Origin: Vicinamibacteria bacterium | GTDB lineage: Bacteria > Acidobacteriota > Vicinamibacteria > Vicinamibacterales > UBA8438 | Direction of reading: 5' to 3' | Length of the DNA: 60,835 nt | NCBI GenBank assembly: GCA_022820675.1 | Contig: JAJEFC010000166.1 | Coordinates: forward strand, 1 to 60,835 | Translations under genes and position numbers: made by a program | Shown here: one piece after another, positions 1 through 8,798 of the stretch | How the letters are laid out: each line of letters starts with the position of its first letter | How positions within the stretch are numbered: the first letter of the stretch is position 1 | Notes under the pieces: model-generated | Told to the model about the DNA's origin: nothing | Databases searched by the model: none | Seen by the model: the letters and a program-made list of their open reading frames with translations, nothing else

Positions 1-19
1 GTCCGCGCGGAGATGCGGC

Positions 20-190
20 ATGCGGGGCTGGCGGCAGGGTGCACGTCAGGAAAGTTGGAGATTCGCGGTTGCGAGCATTTCCGGGCCAGGTTGGCGTGCT
101 AGCTTAGCTAGCTAGCGGGTGGCTTTCGGCGAAGTGCTCGCAGCGGCAGAGGCGGGTCCCACAAATCTGACGTGCACCCCTGGCGGCAGT
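20..190. repeat. Long imperfect inverted repeat upstream of the riboswitch
   Basis: The arms at 37-49 and 167-179 are perfect 13-bp complements (gggtgcacgtcag and its reverse complement). Partial pairing continues inward: tgcgagca near 70-77 pairs with tgctcgca near 135-142. The centre, about 98-116, is rich in the palindromic word agctagct. No gene is seen here. It could be a degraded mobile-element end or a structured RNA; the sequence does not decide. Confidence 0.45.
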
Positions 191-243
191 GCTCCTTGAC
201 ACCCGGGCCGGGCACCGTCTATGTTCTGGAACTCTACGCGGTT

Positions 244-396
244 GCGGCTGGATGCACGGGAAGTCCGGTGTGAAGCCGGCGCTGCCCTCGCAACTGTGAG
301 CAGGGACGAAATCCGCACCCACGTCACTGCCCGGCTTCGGGCGGGAAGACGCGGAGAGTAGGCCGATCCTGCAAGCCAGGAGACCGATCCAGCCGC
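244..396 (+). promoter_or_regulatory. Cobalamin riboswitch (B12 element)
   Basis: This is the ligand-binding leader RNA that senses cobalamin and represses B12 uptake genes. Conserved pieces appear in the right order: gggaagtccggtg (258-270), ccggcgctgccctcgcaact (276-295), gcggagag (351-358) and the B12 box aagccaggagacc (373-385). The closing helix is a perfect 10-bp pair, 244-253 with 387-396. It lies 233 bp before the start of a BtuB-like receptor on the same strand, which fits the known role. I did not resolve the expression platform between 397 and 629. Confidence 0.93.
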
Positions 397-629
397 GCCT
401 CACACGGCCTCCGACGGGGAGGCGGGGAGGAACGGTGCTCCACCGACGGCGCCCGATGGGCGCGCCATCTTCGGAAACACTGCAGTAGGCCTTCGGCAAT
501 CAGCCGGGGGCGGATTCCGTACGCCCGGCTGGCCCTGGCCGTTGCCGGGCCGCGGCGAAGGCTGGCGTACACCCGCCTCCCCGGAGTGCGCCCGCCTTCC
601 CGCGCCCGGACGAGAGGAGTCGTCTCTTC

Positions 630-2996
630 ATGATCCGTCGTCTCACGTTGTCCGCGGTCGCCGCGTGCTGGCTGGCCGCGGTGTCCGCCGCCGCGCAGGG
701 CCCGGTCACGGTGACCGGCGTCGTCACCGACTCGTCCGGCCGCGTCCTGCCGGGATCCGCCATCGAGGCGCGCCGCGGCTTGCGCGTGGTCGCCACCGCC
801 ACCGCCGGGCCCGACGGCCGGTACCGCCTCGCGCTGCCCTCCGAGGGCCCCCATCGCCTGAGCGCGCGCCGGGACGGCTTCGTCGCCGGCGCGGCCGAGG
901 TGACCTCGGCCGCCGCCACCACCACGAGCGTCGACTTCCGGCTCGACATCGCCCCGCTGCGGGACACCGTCGTCGTCACCGCCTCCCGGACCGCCGAGGC
1001 CGCGGCATCGGTCACCGAGTCGCACTCGGTCTTCACCGCCGCCGACATCGCGGCCCTCGGCAGCCGTTCGGTGGCCGACGTCCTGCGCCACGTCCCCGGC
1101 CTGAACGTCGAGTCGACGGGCCGCGAGGGCGAGATCACGTCGGTCTACGCGCGCGGCGGCGAGTCCGACTACAACCACGTGCTGATCGACGGCGTAAGGG
1201 TCAACGACGACGGCGGCGCCTACGACTTCGGCCGCATCTCCGCCGCCGAGATCGACCGGGTCGAAGTGGTGCGGGGCGCCCAGTCGGCGCTCTACGGCTC
1301 GGACGCGATCGGATCCGTCGTCCAGGTATTCACGAAGCGGGGAACGCCGGACAGCGGACCCAGGCTGTCCGGATCGTTCGAGGGCGGCTCGTTCGGCACG
1401 ACGCGCGGCGACCTGCGGGTGCTCGGCGGCGCCGGCGGGCGCGTCGACTACCAGCTCGGCGTCGCCCATCGCGCAACCGACGGCGCGTTCCGCGACCTCC
1501 TGCCCGAGCCCGACCGCTTCGACCAGCAGTCCGTCGACGGCAACGTCGGCGCGATCGTCGGCAACCGCATCCGGCTGCGGACGGGGTTCCGGTACAGCGA
1601 CGCCCGCGGCACCTCGGTCGGCCCCATCACCTACGCCCGCGGCGACACCGGCACCGGCTACGACACCGACAGCCTGACCTGGCATCTCGCCTTCGACCAG
1701 GCCCTGTCGCCGCGCATCGACCATTCCGCCACCGTGAGCCACTTCCGGTCGGGCCGCCGGTCGGTGGACACCGTCGGCGACCCGCAGAGCCGCGTGTTCG
1801 CGATCCTCGAGGGAGAGCCGGGGGCGCTCCATCCGGCCGGCCCGCGGCTGCTGCGGCTGATCGACCAGGCCGAGCTCGACGCCCTCGCCGCCGACGCCGC
1901 CGGCCTCGGCGCCGGACGGTTCCTCGCGCAGAGCGGCCCGTACAGCGGCTTCGACCACCCCTTCGAGTACGAGGCGCAGGTACGGCGGCCGGCGCTGCGC
2001 TACCAGCTCGACGCCACGTGGCTGGACGACCAGGTGCTGAGCACCGGCTACGACTACTACCGCGAGACGAACGCGCTCGACGAAGGGCAGCGGGTGGAGA
2101 ACCACTCCTGGTTCGTCCAGCAGCAGTTCAACCTCACCGGCGCGTGGTTCGTCACCGGCGGGGCGCGCGTCGACGACAACGCCCACTACGGGACCGCCGT
2201 CAACCCCAGGCTGTCCGCGGGCGGCTATCCCCTGCCGTACCGCGAGGGGGCGCTCTCGTCGGTCAAGGTGTCGGCCAACGCCGGGCGCGGCATCAAGAAC
2301 CCGAGCTTCTTCCAGCTCTACGGCGACCAGTGGGTCGACGGCGACCTGTCCCTGCGCCCCGAGCAGGCGCTCACCGTCGACGCGGGGGCCGAGGCGACCT
2401 TCGACGACCAGCGCTGGCTGGCCCGGTTCACCTGGTTCAGCAACGACTACACCGACCAGATAGCCTGGTCGCCCTCGCCCGGCTTCGGGGGCGACGGCGT
2501 CGCCGACTACGTGAACATCGACGGCTCGCGGGCCGACGGGGTCGAGCTCGAGTTCGCCATGCAGCGGCCGCTCGGCGGGGTGACGGCGAGCGCGTCATAC
2601 GCGCTGGTGGACACCGAGGTGGTGACCAACGCGAGCACGAGCGAGCAGTTCCAGCCCGGTCAGCCGCTGCTGCGCCGGCCGCGTCACTCGGGCAACGTGC
2701 GCGTCGGCTATGCGCGGGGGCGAGGCAGCCTGCACCTCGCCATGCGAGTGGCCGGCGACCGCCACGACAGCGCGTTCCTCGGGCTGCAGCGTGTCCCGGA
2801 CGGCCGCGGGGTGGACATCACCGTCAACCCCGGCTACACGCTGGTCACCGCCGGCGGGCAGTTCCGCGTCCGCCCCGAGCTGACGCTGTTCCTGCGCGTC
2901 GACAACCTGACGGACGCCGTGTACGACAGCGCGCTCGGCTATCCGGGCCTGCCGCGCGCGTTCGTCGCCGGAGGCCGCTTCGACTTCGGCGGCTGA
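630..2996 (+). CDS. btuB: BtuB-like TonB-dependent outer-membrane receptor (cobalamin uptake)
   Basis: This is an outer-membrane receptor that imports a ligand using TonB energy. The cobalamin riboswitch just upstream points to cobalamin or a cobinamide. The 788-residue protein has a signal peptide (1 to about 22), a carboxypeptidase-regulatory-like beta domain (about 27-105), a TonB-box-like DTVVVTASR at 112-120, a plug with NVESTGREGE, YARGGES and LIDGVRVND, then VEVVRGAQSALYGSDAIGSV and a C-terminal barrel. The ATG is preceded by gagaggag about 10 nt upstream. The N-terminal beta domain is absent from E. coli BtuB but usual in Acidobacteria and Bacteroidetes receptors. The chain ends in Gly-Gly rather than the usual terminal aromatic residue. 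No B12 ABC transporter genes are next to it. Confidence 0.88.
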   Translation: MIRRLTLSAVAACWLAAVSAAAQGPVTVTGVVTDSSGRVLPGSAIEARRGLRVVATATAGPDGRYRLALPSEGPHRLSARRDGFVAGAAEVTSAAATTTSVDFRLDIAPLRDTVVVTASRTAEAAASVTESHSVFTAADIAALGSRSVADVLRHVPGLNVESTGREGEITSVYARGGESDYNHVLIDGVRVNDDGGAYDFGRISAAEIDRVEVVRGAQSALYGSDAIGSVVQVFTKRGTPDSGPRLSGSFEGGSFGTTRGDLRVLGGAGGRVDYQLGVAHRATDGAFRDLLPEPDRFDQQSVDGNVGAIVGNRIRLRTGFRYSDARGTSVGPITYARGDTGTGYDTDSLTWHLAFDQALSPRIDHSATVSHFRSGRRSVDTVGDPQSRVFAILEGEPGALHPAGPRLLRLIDQAELDALAADAAGLGAGRFLAQSGPYSGFDHPFEYEAQVRRPALRYQLDATWLDDQVLSTGYDYYRETNALDEGQRVENHSWFVQQQFNLTGAWFVTGGARVDDNAHYGTAVNPRLSAGGYPLPYREGALSSVKVSANAGRGIKNPSFFQLYGDQWVDGDLSLRPEQALTVDAGAEATFDDQRWLARFTWFSNDYTDQIAWSPSPGFGGDGVADYVNIDGSRADGVELEFAMQRPLGGVTASASYALVDTEVVTNASTSEQFQPGQPLLRRPRHSGNVRVGYARGRGSLHLAMRVAGDRHDSAFLGLQRVPDGRGVDITVNPGYTLVTAGGQFRVRPELTLFLRVDNLTDAVYDSALGYPGLPRAFVAGGRFDFGG

Positions 2997-3369
2997 CGGC
3001 CGGCCGCGGCGTTCCGAAGCGACCGCCGAGCCCGCGGAGGCCGGCGCCCCCGGGGAACTGCGTCGCCGACGTGCTCTTGTCCGCGAAGGCGAGTGCGACA
3101 CCGTCAGACCGACATCTACGCGCTGGTCCCCACAGTTGGAATCCGCACCACCGCCACGCCTCTCCGGCATTGCAGTTCCTGCGCGGTGAGCGGCTCGGCA
3201 CCTGTGTCCATCCCGTGAACACGAGCCGGTCCGCGTTGGCCCCGTCCTTGCTCGTGACGCACCCGGTTGTCGACGGGCGGCCGGACGCGCGGCTCTCTCG
3301 CCCGTTTGCGGAGCGTCGCGGTCCGGCGCGTCGCCCGCCCGAGGAATCGGGATGTCACCAGGAGCCGGA
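2997..3369. other. Intergenic, no gene seen
   Basis: This GC-rich spacer separates the receptor from the nuclease gene. I see no credible reading frame, repeat or terminator with a T-run. Confidence 0.5.
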
Positions 3370-4371
3370 ATGCACGACTCTGCCTACAAGCTGCTCTTCT
3401 CGCGGCCCCGCATGGTCCGCGACCTGCTCGACGGCTTCGCCGCCCGCGGCTGGGGCGCGGCCCTCGACTTCGACACGCTGGCCCCGCTGCCCGCCAACTT
3501 CGTCAGCGAAGATCTCGAGCAGCGCCACGGCGATCTCGCGTGGCGCATCCGGTTCCGCGACGACCGCTGGCTCTACCTCGTGCTGCTCCTCGAGTTCCAG
3601 GCCACCGTCGACCCCGCGATGGCGGCGCGCATGCTGGCGTACACGGCTCTGCTCTACCAGCGGGTGATCGCCGACGGCGTGCTCCGCGAGCACGGGACCC
3701 TGCCGCCGGTACTGCCGGTCGTCCTCTACAACGGCCGACGGCGGTGGACGGCGCCGGTCGAGATGATGGACTTGGTGACGACGGGAAGCGAGATGCTGGC
3801 GCCGTACCAGCCGTCGCAGCGATACTATCTTCTGGACGGAGCGCGGGTGGTGGACGCGGACCTGCCGGAGAACAACCTGGTGTCGGCGCTGATCGGTCTG
3901 GAAAAGACGCGCGACGCGGCGGGTCTCGGCGAGGCGCTGCACGCCCTGAGCGACCTTCTCCGGGAGGCGGGGGACGCCGCGTTGACGCAGGCGTTCATGG
4001 CGTGGCTGCAACAGGGGGTGCGGATCGCGGGACGGCTGCCGGCGGACCACCGGGAGCCGCTGGCGCAGTTGCAGGAGGGGCGCACGATGCTGGAAGAGAC
4101 CGTGCGGGAATGGACCCGCGAGTGGCTTGAGCAGGGCCGGGCGCAGGGCATGGAGCAGGGCATCGAGAAGGGCCGCGAGGAAGAGCGGGCGTTGCTCTGC
4201 CGTCAGACGGCGCGGAAGTTCGATGCCGCCGCCGCGGAGAAGCTGGCCGCCGCCATCGCCGGCGTCACCGACCCGAACCGCTTGGCGCGGGTCGGCGACT
4301 GGATCATCGAGTGCGCGACGGCGGCGGAGCTGCTCGCCCGCGTCGGCGGCGACGGCCGGCCACGCAGGTGA
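3370..4371 (+). CDS. Rpn/YhgA-like PD-(D/E)XK nuclease family protein (Transposase_31)
   Basis: The protein resembles the Rpn recombination-promoting nucleases, also labelled putative transposases. It opens with HDSAYKLLFSRPRMVRDLL, and the family's active-site strand is visible as YLVLLLEFQ (near residue 78), followed by MAARMLAYTALLYQ. The C-terminal part is charged and coiled-coil-like (EWLEQGRAQGMEQGIEKGRE), as is common in this family. I chose the ATG at 3370 because aggag lies about 7 nt upstream and family members begin just before HD; an in-frame ATG at 3352 is the alternative. At 333 residues it is normal length and appears intact. It stands alone at the edge of the accessory stretch. 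Confidence 0.85.
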   Translation: MHDSAYKLLFSRPRMVRDLLDGFAARGWGAALDFDTLAPLPANFVSEDLEQRHGDLAWRIRFRDDRWLYLVLLLEFQATVDPAMAARMLAYTALLYQRVIADGVLREHGTLPPVLPVVLYNGRRRWTAPVEMMDLVTTGSEMLAPYQPSQRYYLLDGARVVDADLPENNLVSALIGLEKTRDAAGLGEALHALSDLLREAGDAALTQAFMAWLQQGVRIAGRLPADHREPLAQLQEGRTMLEETVREWTREWLEQGRAQGMEQGIEKGREEERALLCRQTARKFDAAAAEKLAAAIAGVTDPNRLARVGDWIIECATAAELLARVGGDGRPRR

Positions 4372-4729
4372 GGGCGCCGGCGGGCCGGAACGATGTCGAG
4401 CCTGAAGCGGTCACGGCCGCCGGGACGCATCGTCCAGAGTCCGGTTCGCCTCGACCGCCATACCGAACCGCATTCCGACTTGGTGGTGGCCCGCCGCGGC
4501 CACGCCTGCACCGCCCGCCCTCCCCCAGAGACTGGGTGAAGCGCGGACCCTGGAGAAATCAGTCCTGACGGCGAGACTTCCGTCGCAGCGTCCGCTGCCC
4601 GTTCAGTCGCGCAGGGCCGTCGGTCGAGCGACGAACACCCCTGCAGCACCGAACCCGCCAACCGCGACTGAACCTGGATCTCACTTCACGCGACGAACCT
4701 GTCCACTCGAGTTCGAGCACTACAGCCGG
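4372..4729. other. Intergenic with a 13-bp palindrome shared with 6849-6861
   Basis: No convincing gene is seen. The palindrome ggacgcatcgtcc occurs at 4423-4435 and again at 6849-6861, in both cases just after ggccgcc. The two copies bracket the ExbB/FHA cluster. Confidence 0.5.
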
Positions 4730-4972
4730 TTGACTGACCGCCGGATTGCGTACGGGGGCGCTCATGCGGTCCCCATTGATGAAGACACTACATTCAGCTC
4801 GCACGACGGCTATGTGAACTTGATTGAAGACTGCTATATCGACATGGGCGAGCGCGAGGATACTGAGTCGTCGTTGCCGGAACAGGAGGAGAGCCTCCTG
4901 ACGACCTTCTACAGCATGTATTCGGCCCTGCAGTGCGGCGATCACGGGTTCGACGGAATAGTGGATAGTTGA
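4730..4972 (+). CDS. Small acidic protein of unknown function
   Basis: The gene encodes 80 residues from a TTG start and is rich in Asp and Glu (for example DEDTTFSSHDGYVNLIEDCY). It has no membrane segment, no signal peptide and no motif I recognise. Base composition is clearly lower in GC than in neighbouring genes. It is read 4 nt before the next acidic gene, and the two lead into the ExbB-like channel gene, so they probably form one transcript. The rare start codon and lack of a recognised family keep confidence moderate. Confidence 0.5.
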   Translation: MTDRRIAYGGAHAVPIDEDTTFSSHDGYVNLIEDCYIDMGEREDTESSLPEQEESLLTTFYSMYSALQCGDHGFDGIVDS

Positions 4973-4976
4973 TAGA

Positions 4977-5441
4977 GTGTTGGCTCGCTTGGGTGACGAG
5001 GACGACCACGACGACTGCGACGCGTACGAATCGTGGCGAGACGAGGAACGCGGGGAGATTGAAGGTCACCTGCGTCTCGGCCTCGAGCGTTGTGGCAAGG
5101 ACAGGACCGAAGTCCGTGACTACGTCAGCTCCGTCGAGGGCAGGAGCACCGAATGTGAGGACCTTCGTGACGAACCGGACGATCGGAAGGACTCCGACGA
5201 CCTCGAATCGGAGGTCGAGGCATTGGTTTCCGAGCTCGAGGCATCCGCGGCAAGCGCCGCCGAGCGTTTGTCCGCCTCCACCGCTTGGTTCGAGGAGTGG
5301 GAGAAGAGCAAGTATGCCGTGGACGCATTCTTCGAGTGCATACGGCAACTGAGACAGCTGCACCAGAATAGGTTCGAAACAGCCAGGACACGGGTTGAAC
5401 GGGCCATCTCTGAGATCGCCGGCTCACGAGCGAAGCTGTAG
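4977..5441 (+). CDS. Acidic coiled-coil protein upstream of the ExbB-like channel
   Basis: The gene encodes 154 residues from a GTG start. The first half is strongly acidic. Residues about 70-150 look helical, with heptad-like spacing (DDLESEVEALVSELEASAA, then RQLRQLHQNRFETARTRVER). There is no signal peptide or membrane span, so it is probably cytoplasmic. It starts 4 nt after the previous stop and ends 13 nt before the channel gene, which suggests coupled translation. I do not recognise the family. From position it may be a partner of the MotA/TolQ/ExbB protein. Confidence 0.6.
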   Translation: MLARLGDEDDHDDCDAYESWRDEERGEIEGHLRLGLERCGKDRTEVRDYVSSVEGRSTECEDLRDEPDDRKDSDDLESEVEALVSELEASAASAAERLSASTAWFEEWEKSKYAVDAFFECIRQLRQLHQNRFETARTRVERAISEIAGSRAKL

Positions 5442-5454
5442 ACTGGCTCACGTC

Positions 5455-6219
5455 ATGTTCGACACGAACGAGTTGAACCATCGTCTGGCCGTGCGGGTCG
5501 TGTTCCTGGCCGGCGCAATCGGCTTCATCGGCCTCTTGAGCCTGCTGCTGACGGACGGCCGCGCCGCCGCCCTCCTGCTCGACCGCAACTCCACCGTGTT
5601 CGACTACCCGTTCACCATCCAGAACCTGATGTGGCTGGTCTTCTTCGGCGCGCTGGCGGAGTTGACGCTACGTCATCGGCGCGCCCGCGTCGAGGCGCTC
5701 CAGCTCGACCGGGGTCTGCTGCCCGAGGACGACGAGACGATGCTGCGGCTGCGCGACCTCGGCGCCATCCGCACGCGTGTCCGCGGCGAGGAGGAGTTCT
5801 TCCTGCAGCGGCTCGTCGCCCGCTGCGTCCTGCAGTTCCAGACCTCGAGGTCCACGGACCGCGCCAATGCGCTCCTGAACTCGTCCCTCGACCTGATGCA
5901 GCACGAGGTGGACGCGAAGTACAGCCTGATCCGCTATATCGTGTGGGTCATCCCGACCATCGGCTTCATCGGCACGGTGGTCGGCATCGCGGCGGCGTTG
6001 AACCAGGCCGGAGCCGCCGACGACTTCCAGGACCCGGGGCTGCTGGGCGAACTGACCCGCAGCCTCGGGGTCGCGTTCTACACGACGATGCTGGCCCTCG
6101 TGCAGTCGACCGTGCTGGTTCTGGCCCAGAACGTCACGCAGGCCCGCGAGGAGGGCGCGCTGAACCGGGCCGGCCAGTACTGTCTGGACAATCTCATCAA
6201 CCGCCTCTACGAGGAGTGA
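5455..6219 (+). CDS. MotA/TolQ/ExbB proton-channel family protein
   Basis: This is an inner-membrane subunit of the family that converts proton flow into mechanical work. The 254 residues show about four hydrophobic segments: AVRVVFLAGAIGFIGLLSLL near 14-33, QNLMWLVFFGALAEL near 45-60, IVWVIPTIGFIGTVVGIAAA near 160-180 and FYTTMLALVQSTVLVLA near 208-225. The motif PTIGFIGTVVGI is the family signature. I chose the ATG at 5455; an in-frame ATG-less extension reaches back to 5395 but would overlap the upstream gene. The usual TolR/ExbD or OmpA-like partner is absent. The neighbours are FHA, PP2C and kinase-Hsp70 genes, so the channel probably belongs to a phospho-signalling system rather than to TonB or flagella. 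Confidence 0.85.
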   Translation: MFDTNELNHRLAVRVVFLAGAIGFIGLLSLLLTDGRAAALLLDRNSTVFDYPFTIQNLMWLVFFGALAELTLRHRRARVEALQLDRGLLPEDDETMLRLRDLGAIRTRVRGEEEFFLQRLVARCVLQFQTSRSTDRANALLNSSLDLMQHEVDAKYSLIRYIVWVIPTIGFIGTVVGIAAALNQAGAADDFQDPGLLGELTRSLGVAFYTTMLALVQSTVLVLAQNVTQAREEGALNRAGQYCLDNLINRLYEE

Positions 6220-6230
6220 AAGGCGCCGCG

Positions 6231-6821
6231 ATGCCCGTGTATCGAACCCCGGACGGCCGGATCGTCGAGGAGAAGACCACGCTGCAGCCCCGGCGCGACG
6301 CGCCGGAGCCCGCCGTGAACGGGACGGCGCCCGGCGACGACCCGGACGCCGCGGTCGAGAAGCGACGTGGCTACACGGAACCGACGGTCGTGCGCCGGCC
6401 CGGCAGCGTCTCGGCCGGGCCGGCGGCGGGCCCGGAGGACGAGCGCACACGGCTCGCCGGCGCCGTCCCGACCGATGCGGCCGGATCGGAGGAGGCCGAT
6501 CCCGTCACGGGCTGGCTCATGATCGTCTCGGGTCCGGGCATGGGCCGGGACCTGCGCATCGGCGTCGGGCGCAACGACCTGGGCCGGGACCGCGGCAACC
6601 GCATCGCCCTCCCCTTCGACGACAGGAAGATCTCTCGCCGGGCCGGAGGCAGTGACGGACGCGCTCCTGGCTGCGGTCGCCGCTCGTGCCGCTCCGACTC
6701 AGGACAACGCGACAGTGGCGATAATCGAGATAGCGGACAGACCCTCATGATCGGGCGCCGTCGGCCCGACGTCACGAGGCGCGAGTCGGTGCAGGGCGGA
6801 ACCGGAAGCGTGACGAACTGA
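6231..6821 (+). pseudogene. FHA-domain protein, domain cut short
   Basis: The gene begins 11 nt after the channel gene. Its first 95 residues are a low-complexity, Pro/Ala/Asp-rich linker (VYRTPDGRIVEEKT at the start). An FHA core follows: GWLMIVSGPGMGRDLRIGVGRN, then GRDRGNRIALPFDDRKISRR. FHA domains bind phosphothreonine, and ISR plus a following His are central to that. Here the sequence stops matching right after KISRR, at about 6640, and continues into Arg/Ser-rich residues that look like out-of-frame translation. Immediately after the break, another frame encodes the end of a PP2C phosphatase. I infer a deletion that removed the end of this gene and most of the next. Confidence 0.75.
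6631..6750 (+). pseudogene. C-terminal remnant of a PP2C-type Ser/Thr phosphatase
   Basis: In the frame starting at 6631 the translation reads GPEAVTDALLAAVAARA, then QDNATVAIIEI and a stop at 6748-6750. The motif DNxTV followed by a hydrophobic strand is the usual end of PP2C phosphatases, where the Asp binds metal. Only about 36 residues remain and they have no start codon of their own. The piece is fused out of frame to the cut FHA domain, which marks the right edge of a deletion. Confidence 0.7.
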
Positions 6822-6889
6822 TGGCGAGGCCGAAGACCCGGCCGCCCCGGACGCATCGTCCGCTCGAAGCGTGACGAACTCATGGCGAG
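6805..6889. repeat. 24-bp direct repeat pair at the rearranged junction
   Basis: Copies at 6805-6828 and 6866-6889 both read gaagcgtgacgaact then one variable base, then atggcgag, and differ at one position. The second copy contains the stop codon of the truncated Hsp70 gene on the other strand. The spacer holds the 13-bp palindrome also seen at 4423-4435. Confidence 0.7.
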
Positions 6890-8754
6890 CCTTGTTTCGA
6901 GCACTGGATCTTCAGCTCCTCGGCGGCGTGCTTCAGGCGCGGCAGCAGCAACTTGTCTCGTTCGCTCGACGTGAGCACGTCGTCCGGGTCGCCATCCCCG
7001 CGGAGCTGGGACAGGAGCACTCGACTGGCGATGGCCCGATCGATGTCGTCGCCGCCGAGGGCGAGGAACTTCGAGATGGCCAGATTCCTCGAGGTGAGCC
7101 GTCCGTCCGCGATGGCGACCTCCAGCACCGAAATGTCGCACGTGCCCGCGCCAAAGTCGAAGACGAGCACGCGGCCCGCCTTCCGCGCCAGGAGCGCCGA
7201 CACGGACGGCCCCTCGGCGCTGCGTTCCATGTCGAACACGTAGCTGAGAAACGCCGCGTTGGGCTCGTCGATGAGGCCGGCGTCCTCGACGGGGATGCCG
7301 GCGCCAGCGAGCGCCCGTACGAGGTCGCGGCGCTGGTTCGCCTCGAACGCGGCGGGGCGCTGACCGCGTACACCGGCGGGGGCAGCGAATGGTCGAGGAC
7401 GTGCCGGTCCACGGCCTCGCGCAGGTGGCGCAGGAAGACCCTGGCGGCGTCCTGCGGCCGTTCGACCACCACCGGCGCGCGTCCCTTCGCGAGCACCGTG
7501 TTGGGATACTGCGGGCCGAGGTCGACCCCGAGCTCCATCTTGAAGGACGACCAGAGGTCGACCCCCTCCCGCAACGTCACCCTCAGGTGCGGCGACACGC
7601 CGCGGCCCACGAGCAGGCGGTCGTTGCACCAGGCGAGACAACTCGGCACTAGATGGTCGTCGTGGCGTCTGCCGTCCTCGTCGAGCTGAGGAACGGAAAG
7701 CGGCTCGGCAAAGGGGACGCGACCTCCATCGTCCATCCGGGCGATGCTGACCACCGTTGTCGACGTCCCGAAATCGATGCCCACGAAGGTCCGTCGGGCC
7801 AGGCTCCCGCGCAGGGCCTCCGCGTCGCCGGCTAGATTCGTCACGGAAACGCCCGCCGCCTCGTCGAGCGCGCGGTCGGGGCCGTCCGCGCCCGTCATGG
7901 CCGATCGCCACGCCGACACGGTCCGGGGCCGGTCGTCGGGCCGCAACGCCATTCCCCGATCAATCGCCGCGAGCCACCGAAGATCCGCCCCCGCGACCCG
8001 TTCCGCTAGCGGCTCGTACCGGTCGTCCACGGCCCGTGCGGGCGCTTCCGGTGCGCACTCGCCGGTCAGCGCGCGGTACGAGACCGCCGCCAGCGCATAG
8101 ATGTCGGTCGGAGTCCCCTGCGCGCCCTCGGTCCCGTGCTGCTCGATCGGCGCATAGCGCGGCGTCAGCACCTGGGTGTGCGCCCGGCCGCGCGCCGCTA
8201 CGCGCGCGGCGCCGAAGTCGATGAACACCGGCTCGCCGTTCGCCGCGCGAATGGACGATGTTCGCGGGCGTGATGTCGCGGTGCACGTAGCCGTGCCCGT
8301 GCACATGCTCCAGCCCGTCGAGCAGCCGGCCCAGCCATCGCCGCCACTCGGCGGCCGGCAACGGCGCGCGCGTTCGCAGGACGGCGTCCAGCGACTCGCC
8401 CTCGACGTACTCCATCACGATGCAGGCCGTGCCGAGCGCCTCGATGTAGCGATGCACCCGCACCACGTTCGGATGCCGGAACCGATGGATCGACCGCGCC
8501 TCGTCCAGAAAACGGTCGAGACCCCAGGTGAAGAGCGCACGGCTCTCTTCCGCCGGCAACGCGGCCACGCGCTGGTCGGCTTCCCGCACGGCGTGCTCGT
8601 GCGGGAAGTACTCCTTGAGCGCGACCGGCCCGTCCAGTTTCGTATCGGTTGCGAGATAGGTGATGCCGAAGCCCCCGGCACCGAGCACACGGACGATCTC
8701 GTATTCCTCGATTCGGTGGCCAGACGGCAACGCGTGGGGGTGCTTCTCAGGCAC
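6880..8754 (-). pseudogene. Serine/threonine kinase-Hsp70 fusion, two frameshifts and truncated
   Basis: Read from 8754, the gene starts as a Hanks-type kinase: glycine loop GAGGFG, VALKEYF with the ATP lysine, VHRDITPAN with the catalytic Asp, then IDFGAAR and YAPIEQ. A one-base insertion near 8253 shifts the frame between HRD and DFG. The same protein continues into an Hsp70 ATPase: VGIDFGTSTTVVS (phosphate loop 1), a one-base loss in a G run at 7354-7357, EANQRRDLV, LIDEPNAAFLSY, DFGAGTCDISVLE (phosphate loop 2) and GGDDIDRA. The frame stops after AAEELKI, in the middle of the ATPase domain, so the substrate-binding half is missing. The two indels cancel in length. As read it is non-functional. 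Its place beside FHA, PP2C and ExbB genes suggests one signalling unit. Confidence 0.85.
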
Positions 8755-8798
8755 GGCTCGATCCTACTACGCAGTCGGACCACTCCAGGCCGGCTCCG

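Noticed and set aside
542..3667. A 1041-codon open frame on the plus strand
   Set aside because: It is Arg/Pro-rich, matches nothing and runs in another frame over the TonB receptor and the nuclease. High GC makes such shadow frames long.
5455..6219. ExbB-like gene as part of a TonB system serving the receptor at 630-2996
   Set aside because: No ExbD or TonB gene is near. The close neighbours are FHA, PP2C and kinase genes.
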